From contig CAVTMP010000005.1 of the NCBI GenBank assembly GCA_963735885.1, forward strand, positions 108,758-172,757: 64,000 nucleotides of DNA, given 5' to 3'. Positions 58,679 through 64,000 of this stretch are shown piece by piece. The translations under genes were made by a program, and so were the position numbers. The stretch is from JBBSBL01 sp963735885. GTDB taxonomy: Bacteria; Actinomycetota; Thermoleophilia; Solirubrobacterales; Solirubrobacteraceae. The first letter of the stretch is position 1; every line of letters starts with the position of its first letter. The notes beneath the pieces are model-generated. The model was given only the letters and a program-made list of their open reading frames with translations, did no database searches and was not told the DNA's origin.

Positions 58679-59627
58679 TCAGCTTCCGCCCGGCGGAGGC
58701 TGGCTCGGCGGCGGCTGGCTCGGCGGATGCTCGTCCGGCGCGCCGAGCGGGTCGCCGGAGGAGACGCCGCCGCCGGGCGCCGACGGCGGGGACGGTGGCG
58801 CAGGCTGGGCCGGCCGCGGCGGCGCGAGCCGGCGCCTCGGGGGCGGCCGGCGGTGACGCCGCGGGCGGGGCGGCGGGCGCCTCCGGGGCCGCCGGGGGCG
58901 GAGGAGCCGCCGCCCCCGCGGCCGGCGGGGTCCAGTCCCCGGCGACGGCCTGGGGGGACTCGCCGTTGGCCGCGATGAGATCGAAGTAGACCTGGGACTG
59001 CACGAGCGCCGAGAGCGGCGTCAGCAGCACCGCCAGGGCGATCAGGCCGATGACGGCCAGGACCGCGCTGATGGCCGCCAACGCCGCGGCGATGATGAAC
59101 ACGGCGATGAGCACGAGCAGGATGACGAGCAGGACCAGCACGACCCGCCAGAAGTTGCCGCTGACCAGCTTGATGCTCCGGCCGAAGGACTCGAACGCCG
59201 GCCGCCGGGTCTCGACGACGATGATCGGCGCGAGCGCGATCCAGTAGGTCGCGAGGATCAGGGCGGGGATCACGAGGAAGATCGCCGCGATGCCGATGCC
59301 GATCGCGGCGATGATCGAGATCCCGATCAGGGGGAGCAGTCGCGGCCCGACCCGCTCGAACAGCTCGGAGAGCGTCGGCTCGCCCTCCCCCGCGCGGTCG
59401 GCCTCGACGATCTTGATCACGAGCCCCGCGAACAGGAAGGTCGCGACGAACTGCAGGAGGTTCGCGATCAGCCGCAGGAAGATGCTGTCGCTGGAGGCGA
59501 CGAGGCCGAGGACGATGCCGATCGGCACCCAGACGACGACCGCGACGAGGATCAGCTTGCCGAGGTGGTTGCGGTAGAGCTCGAAGACGCGCCCGAGGGT
59601 CGCGCCGACATCCAGGTGGGTGTTCAT
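58679..59627 (-). CDS. Multi-pass membrane protein, GPDPase-membrane-domain/YciC-like (one frameshift)
   Basis: This protein of about 315 residues opens NTHLDVGATLGRVFELYRNH, the usual start of glycerophosphoryl-diester-phosphodiesterase membrane-domain/YciC-like proteins. About six hydrophobic helices follow (LILVAVVVWVPIGIVLGLV, IISIIAAIGIGIAAIFLVIP-type repeats), then a Pro/Ala-rich tail. In the uninterrupted frame the tail becomes Arg-rich and runs through the inverted repeat to 58590. A one-base shift near 58840 gives PAQPAPPSPPSAPGGG and EHPPSQPPPSQPPPGGS with a stop at 58679. That is far more natural, so I use that end. The function is unknown. Confidence 0.7.
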
Positions 59628-59670
59628 GGGCCGGACCGTAGACGAGCGCGCGGACGGCGGTGTGGCGGGG

Positions 59671-59916
59671 TCAGCTCAGGGTCGCCCCGCAGTCGGCGCA
59701 GCGGCCCTCGACGGGCGTCGCCGCGACGGCGTAGACGGCGCCGAGCCGCCCCGCGCAGACCGGGCACGTCGCCTCGCCGCGGGCCGCGAGCCGCTCCCAG
59801 GCGCCTGACACGTGGGCGTCCAGGGTCGGCTCGCCCCCTCGCGCCCCGCAGGGCGAGCGGGACCGGCCGAGCCGAGCGGAGCGTCCGCGCGGCGGCGCGG
59901 TCAGGCGCGTGCTCAT
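59671..59916 (-). CDS. Small zinc-ribbon protein coupled to lexA
   Basis: The 81-residue protein ends with a C4 zinc ribbon: ATCPVCAGRLGAVYA, then GRCADCGATLS. Its N-terminal half is basic (RLTAPPRGRSARLGRSRS). It starts at an ATG overlapping the lexA stop (ATGA), so it is co-translated with LexA and should be SOS-inducible. A DNA-, RNA- or protein-binding adaptor role is only inferred. Confidence 0.65.
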   Translation of the reverse strand: MSTRLTAPPRGRSARLGRSRSPCGARGGEPTLDAHVSGAWERLAARGEATCPVCAGRLGAVYAVAATPVEGRCADCGATLS

Positions 59917-60536
59917 CCGAAGGTCCTCAGCAGCCCGACGACCCGGCCGAGCACGCGCACGTCCTTCGAGCGGATCGGCTGCATCGCCGTGTTCTCCGGC
60001 TGGAGCCGGACGTGGTCGTCCTCCTGGAAGAACCGCTTCACGGTCGCCTCCTCCCCGACGAGCGCGACGACGATCTCGCCGTTCCGCGCGGTCTCCTGCG
60101 GTCGCACCACGACGAGGTCGCCCTCGAGGATGCCGGCGCCGGTCATCGACTCGCCGCGGATCCGCAACACGTACTCGCCGTCCTCGCCGCCGGCCGCCCC
60201 CGGCACGTCGACGTACTCCTCGATGTTCTCCTCGGCCAGGATCGGCGAGCCCGCGGCGACCTGGCCGAAGAGCGGCAGGCCGCCCGGGCGGACGATGCTC
60301 TTCACGCTGTCGACGGCCTTGTCGAGCATCTCGATCGCGCGGGGCTTCGACGGGTCACGGCGCAGGAGCCCCGCCTTCTCCAGGTTCGCGAGGTGCGCGT
60401 GGACCGTCGAGGACGAGGCGAGCCCGACGGCCTTGCCGATGTCGCGTACCGTCGGCGGGTAGCCGTAGCGAGCCGAGTAGCGCTTGATGAAGTCGAAGAT
60501 CTCCTGCTGGCGCTTCGTGAGGTTCAGCTCGACCAC
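59913..60536 (-). CDS. lexA: LexA repressor
   Basis: This 207-residue repressor has the N-terminal helix-turn-helix (LTKRQQEIFDFIKRYSARYG, PPTVRDIGKAVGLASSSTVH), the Ala-Gly self-cleavage site in GQVAAGSP, the catalytic Ser in RIRGESMTGAGI, and the Lys in EEATVKRFF. RecA-stimulated autocleavage frees the SOS regulon, here dnaE2, imuB and lexA itself. The start is a GTG at 60536, and a LexA box lies 34 bp upstream. Confidence 0.95.
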   Translation of the reverse strand: MVELNLTKRQQEIFDFIKRYSARYGYPPTVRDIGKAVGLASSSTVHAHLANLEKAGLLRRDPSKPRAIEMLDKAVDSVKSIVRPGGLPLFGQVAAGSPILAEENIEEYVDVPGAAGGEDGEYVLRIRGESMTGAGILEGDLVVVRPQETARNGEIVVALVGEEATVKRFFQEDDHVRLQPENTAMQPIRSKDVRVLGRVVGLLRTFG

Positions 60537-60570
60537 GCGGTGCTCCTGACGTCGGCCCGAGGGGATGGAA

Positions 60571-60584
60571 CGAACATGTGTTCG
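60571..60584. promoter_or_regulatory. LexA box of lexA
   Basis: CGAACATGTGTTCG is a perfect palindromic SOS box upstream of lexA, indicating autoregulation. Confidence 0.92.
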
Positions 60585-60683
60585 ATAAGGTAGCGGCCCC
60601 GTCAGACGGACTCAAGCGGGAACCGCCGGTGGACCGCCCACGCGACCGCGCGGCCGCCGGCCCGCTCTATACTCGGCCGTCCT

Positions 60684-60769
<86 letters not shown>

Positions 60770-60828
60770 TGGAAGAGCACGATCGGGCACGCGCGAGGCC
60801 GAGCGGGGCGGCCAGACGACGCCCCTCC

Positions 60829-61109
60829 CTCCTGGTCTACGTGCCCCGGCCCGGCAACGTCACGATCAGCGGCGCGATCGACACGCGCCCCGGGACCGCC
60901 GCCGCGCGGAGCGCGCCGCCCGGGCCCGCGCGCGTGCGCGTTAAGGCAGCCCGCCGGGCGCGATCCGCGTCCGGTTGCGCCTCAACCGCGCGGGACGCCG
61001 GCTGCGGCGCCGGCGCGCGCTGCGCCTGGCCCTGACGACGACGTTCCAGCCGGCATCCGGGGCCGCGCTCACGCGCGTCGCGACGATCCGGTTGCGTCGG
61101 CGCCGATGA
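60829..61109 (+). pseudogene. Remnant of an Arg-rich secreted/surface protein
   Basis: One frame reads LVYVPRPGNVTISGAIDTRP, and another, two bases off, continues IRVRLRLNRAGRRLRRRRAL, then LTTTFQPASGAALTRVATIR and a stop at 61109. This is the C-terminal beta-sandwich common in thermoleophilial surface proteins. No start codon, signal peptide or N-terminal domains remain, and the two parts are out of frame. I read it as the broken end of a gene interrupted beside the tRNA. Confidence 0.5.
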
Positions 61110-61247
61110 CGCGCGGTGGCCGGGCCGGTCAAGCCGAGCCGCAAGCGGAGGCTCGTCGCCGCTCGGGCGCTGCGATCGACGTGGAGGAGGAGTCTGCTCC
61201 TCGCGGCACGCGTCGCCTCGCCGGCACTGGGCCCGGCGGCGACCGAA

Positions 61248-63354
61248 TCAGCCGGGGGTGATCGTCAGGTTGCGAAGCTGGAAGTAGAGTGGCCGCGGAT
61301 CTCCCGGCGCGCGGTAGGCGGGGCCGGTGGTCGAACCGGATCTGGCTGATCGACGGCGACAGGGTGATCGTCTCGAGCAGCGCCGACCCCCTTCGGGTGG
61401 CTCTCATGTGCTCGACACGTCCGCCCGGGAGGTTGATGGTCACCGCCCGGGTGCCACCCGGCGGCGCCTGCAAGGTGGCGTGAACGACGAAGCGACCGGC
61501 TCCAGCACTCGTGAGTCTGAGAAGGGCGCGCGGCCGGATGGCCCACCGCCAGGAGTCACCAGCCTGTCGCTCCTGGGGGCGCGACCCAACGGTGTCGATC
61601 CCGACCCGCGCGGAACCCGTCTCTCCACCCGCTCCCCGCCACCACAGGATGGCTTCGCGACCGTCTGGCGTGCGGAACGATGCGGCGGGGTTGAACCCGG
61701 AGGCTCGCGCGGCGGCTTCGAGCGTCGCGCGAGCGATCCGTGGCGGGCCGAGCCGGGGCGCATCCGAGGTCAGCAGGAAGTTGTTGCCGAACACGCTCAG
61801 CTGCCGTCGGTATGCAGCCTCCGTGTCCACCCCGGCAGCAATCAAACTCACCCGCAGTGGGCGACGGTTCATCAGTTCGAAGGCCAGGTCGAGCCGCGTG
61901 TCATTGATGAAGTAGTCACCGGTCCCGACCACCACGTAGGGCGGCTCCCGCTTCTGCGCCGCGTACCGCGTGACGACGCGCGCAATGCGTTCGTTGAACG
62001 GACCCCAACCTTTCTGGAACGCCGGAAGCGTACTCGGCGGTACCGGTGTCGGATAGCCGCGGCCGACCAATTGAGAGTAGAGAAGATCGCGCCCATCGAG
62101 GACCTGCACGATTCCCACAAGTGGTACCGACACCGACACGGGCTCGGACAGCGTGGTACTCACGCCGTTCTTGACCAGCACGTTCAGCACGCAGGCCCCG
62201 ACGAGGAGCGTCGCGAGGGCGGTTCGCAGCCATCCGGTCCGCACGGAGGCGGCCGCTCCTCGACGGCGAGAATCAGCATCGCTGGTATCCACGGTAGGGC
62301 GAAAGCGGTTCCCTGTTGGTGGTCGAACTCAAGGCCAAGTACCCGCCCGCGACCACCGCGGCGAGCGGGAAGGCGTCGCTGGCGATGCCCCTCCGGATGC
62401 GGTCACGCCAGCCCGAGGAACGCACCTCCAAAGACGTCGCGGCCGCCACGAAGCAAGCCAAGACCACGGCCGCCAACGGCAGAAGGAGGTAGCTCGCAAC
62501 GATTCGGGCCTCCTTGGTCCAGTATTCAGCGGAGAGAATGGAGTAGGACTTGCCAAACTGGCCCGACGTCTTTCCGTAGCCCGCGCCCGTCAGGTAGTCG
62601 ATGACCTGTCCGAGTTCGGCACCGACCAGACGGCGATGACGGCGACGATGATCGCGATGAGCAGTGCAAGGTTGCGCGCGCGCCGCCCCCGGCTCTCGCG
62701 AATGAGGAGCGCCGGGATCGCGAGACCGACGATCGCCGCGGGGACGTAGGCGATGGTCATCGTTCGCGCCAACGGGGTCAGGCCGAGCAGCAACGCGGCG
62801 ACAACCACCCACCCGGTGCGCCGCAACCCGTCGCTGCGCAGCCCCGCCCAGAGCCCGCCGGTCAGCAGCGCGGCGGCAGGCACCGCGAAGTGGAAGATTC
62901 GAGAGTAGTCGGCCACCACCGGTGCGGTACCGACGACCACTGCCGCGAGCGTCGCCCAGCGCGTGGGCATGAGCCGCCTCGCGATCCCATAGGACGCGAG
63001 CATCAAGCCCACGAAGTACGGAACCACCACGAGCTGCGCCACGTCGAGGTCTCGTCCAAAGACCGCCAGCAGCGGCACCGCGGACAACGGCACCAGCGGC
63101 GGCTGGGTGCCGAGCGAGTGCCATGCGGCGTCATAGAACGCTCGCGCGCCGACGCTCAGGGCGTCGTAGTCGTTCAGACCAATAGCCGTGTATCCCGCCT
63201 CGTCCCAGTCGGTCACGTAACCCCAGCGGAACCGAGCCATCCACAAGACATGAAGCCCGACGAGCACGGCTGCCGCGGCCAACACGGCGAGCAGCCCAGC
63301 CCGATCGTCTCGGAGCCACGGGCGAGGCACATTCGCGTCGTCACTACCGTTCAT
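61248..63354 (-). CDS. GT-C membrane glycosyltransferase (ArnT/PMT-like, several frameshifts)
   Basis: This protein of about 690 residues begins MNGSDDANVPRPWLRDD and has about 12 hydrophobic helices. The first outer loop carries the acidic pair GYVTDWDEAGYTAIGLND, which in GT-C enzymes binds the metal and the polyprenyl-phosphate sugar. A large soluble C-terminal domain follows (VVVGTGDYFINDTRLDLAFE, ARVGIDTVGSRPQE). Frame changes near 62640, 62250-62300 and 61290 split it. The natural end after the last shift is PLYFQLRNLTITPG and a stop at 61248. Its ATG overlaps the stop of the polyprenol-phosphate sugar synthase gene, which makes its likely donor. Base composition is lower in GC than in the rest of the window. 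Confidence 0.75.
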
Positions 63355-64000
63355 TGCGTCTCTCCTCCGGCCCGTGAACGGCGAGCGGACCGCCGGGCTC
63401 TCCGAGAACCAAGACGCCACCGCAGCTGAGGAACCAAACGCACCGCCTCCAGGGCGATCACCGGAGACATCTTCGCTCCGTCCCAACTGCCGATCACGGA
63501 AGACGATCGGTATCTCCGTCACCCGAAAGCCGCACAGCGCCGCCCGATACGTCACCTCGATCTGGAATACGTAGCCTTGCGCACGCACCTGATTCAGATC
63601 GATGCGTCGCAGGACCTCGCAGGAGATCACTTTGAAGCCACCGGTCAAGTCCCGGACCGGCACCCCGAGCACCAGGCGCGCGTAGGCGCTGCCACCGCGG
63701 CTCAGCAGACGTCGTGTCCGCCCCCAGTCGCGGACGCCACCGCCTCTGACGTATCGCGAGCCGATCACAACATCGGCAGATCGAGCGGCGGCGAGCAACC
63801 GCGGAAGATCGGCCGGATCGTGGGAGAAGTCCGCGTCCATCTGGATCACTCGCTCGGCACCGCCGGCCATAGCAATGTTGAAGCCGGACACGTAGGCACG
63901 CCCAAGTCCGTCCTTGACGCAACGGTGAAGGACCTCGACCTCAGGGTGGTCGGCTGCCAGCTGGTCGGCGATCGCGCCCGTACCGTCGGGGGACGCGTCA
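63351..64000 (-). CDS. Polyprenol-phosphate mannose synthase-like GT2 (5' end outside window, one frameshift)
   Basis: The visible part of this family 2 glycosyltransferase includes DGLGRAYVSGFNIAMAGGAE, the metal-binding MDADFSHDPADLPRL, VIGSRYVRGGGVRDWGRTRR, and LTGGFKVISCEVLRRIDL. These are the motifs of dolichol/polyprenol monophosphomannose synthase (DPM1-like). It makes the lipid-linked sugar for a GT-C partner. A shift near 63467 restores the usual end (GRSKMSPVIALEAVRLVP) and leads to a stop overlapping the ATG of the next gene. The N-terminus lies beyond the window edge. Confidence 0.82.

Noticed and set aside
58590..58690. Arg-rich C-terminal tail of the GPDPase-like protein read into the inverted repeat
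   Set aside because: Another frame gives a natural Pro/Gln/Ser tail with a stop at 58679. The longer tail is composed of repeat DNA.

Overview
The window looks like chromosome of a very GC-rich actinobacterium, most likely of the class Thermoleophilia (Solirubrobacterales-like). This is inferred from the GC content (about 70-75% by eye), the many GTG starts, a LexA/DnaE2/ImuB/DUF6504 SOS set with actinobacterial CGAAC-N4-GTTCG boxes, an F420/flavin-type LLM oxidoreductase fused to SCP2, an actinobacterial c-di-AMP riboswitch, and secreted Arg-rich beta-helix proteins. Gene order is mostly compact, with many ATGA/GTGA start-stop overlaps. At least twenty probable single-base frameshifts sit in otherwise well-conserved genes. 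That pattern points to assembly or sequencing indels rather than decay, so several genes below are given as spans across a frameshift.

Region 0.2-17.6 kb. Two related secreted beta-helix proteins point outward from a carbon-metabolism block. The block holds a MaoC hydratase, a malyl-CoA-lyase-type CoA ester lyase, SucC/SucD-like acid-CoA ligase subunits and a tiny Fe-S protein, a set that could make and cleave malyl-CoA-type thioesters. Next come a DNA glycosylase, a secreted M15 peptidase, the agmatine-to-putrescine pair aguA/aguB, an SCP2-like protein, an acyl-CoA dehydrogenase, a thioesterase and an acyl-CoA synthetase. Gene remnants (a VapC tail and a GH5 head) lie in the gaps.

Region 17.7-31.1 kb handles amines and amino acids. 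A GntR regulator, a choline-kinase-like protein and a dimethylglycine/sarcosine-dehydrogenase-like flavoprotein form one unit. Divergent from it are an APC permease, a FadR-type regulator and a tightly overlapping gamma-glutamylation operon: a glutamine-synthetase-like ligase, a PuuD-like hydrolase, a cyclotransferase-like protein, an aldehyde dehydrogenase and an SDR. Threonine dehydratase and RidA follow as a coupled pair.

Region 31.2-43.1 kb carries a YyaL-type thioredoxin protein, a TetR-flanked pair of drug/lipid exporters (DHA2 MFS and MMPL), a DUF4239 protein and a second glutamine synthetase. It continues with an HxlR regulator beside a cysteine-less AhpD-like protein and a palindromic operator, a c-di-AMP riboswitch ahead of a small tail-anchored protein, a cysteine-less DksA/TraR-like protein and a cytochrome c.

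Region 43.2-60.6 kb contains the SOS genes dnaE2, imuB-DUF6504 and lexA, each with a LexA box. It also holds an ArsR/SRPBCC pair, a broken vapBC module, a CDP-alcohol phosphotransferase-like protein, a zinc-ribbon/cyclase/AAA/TPR signalling protein, the LLM-SCP2 fusion and the RNase P RNA. A SnoaL-like gene here is enclosed by 125-bp near-identical inverted repeats. From 60.7 kb to the end there is a tRNA-Leu(GAG), a surface-protein pseudogene, and two overlapping glycosyltransferase genes of visibly lower GC that resemble a tRNA-adjacent island.
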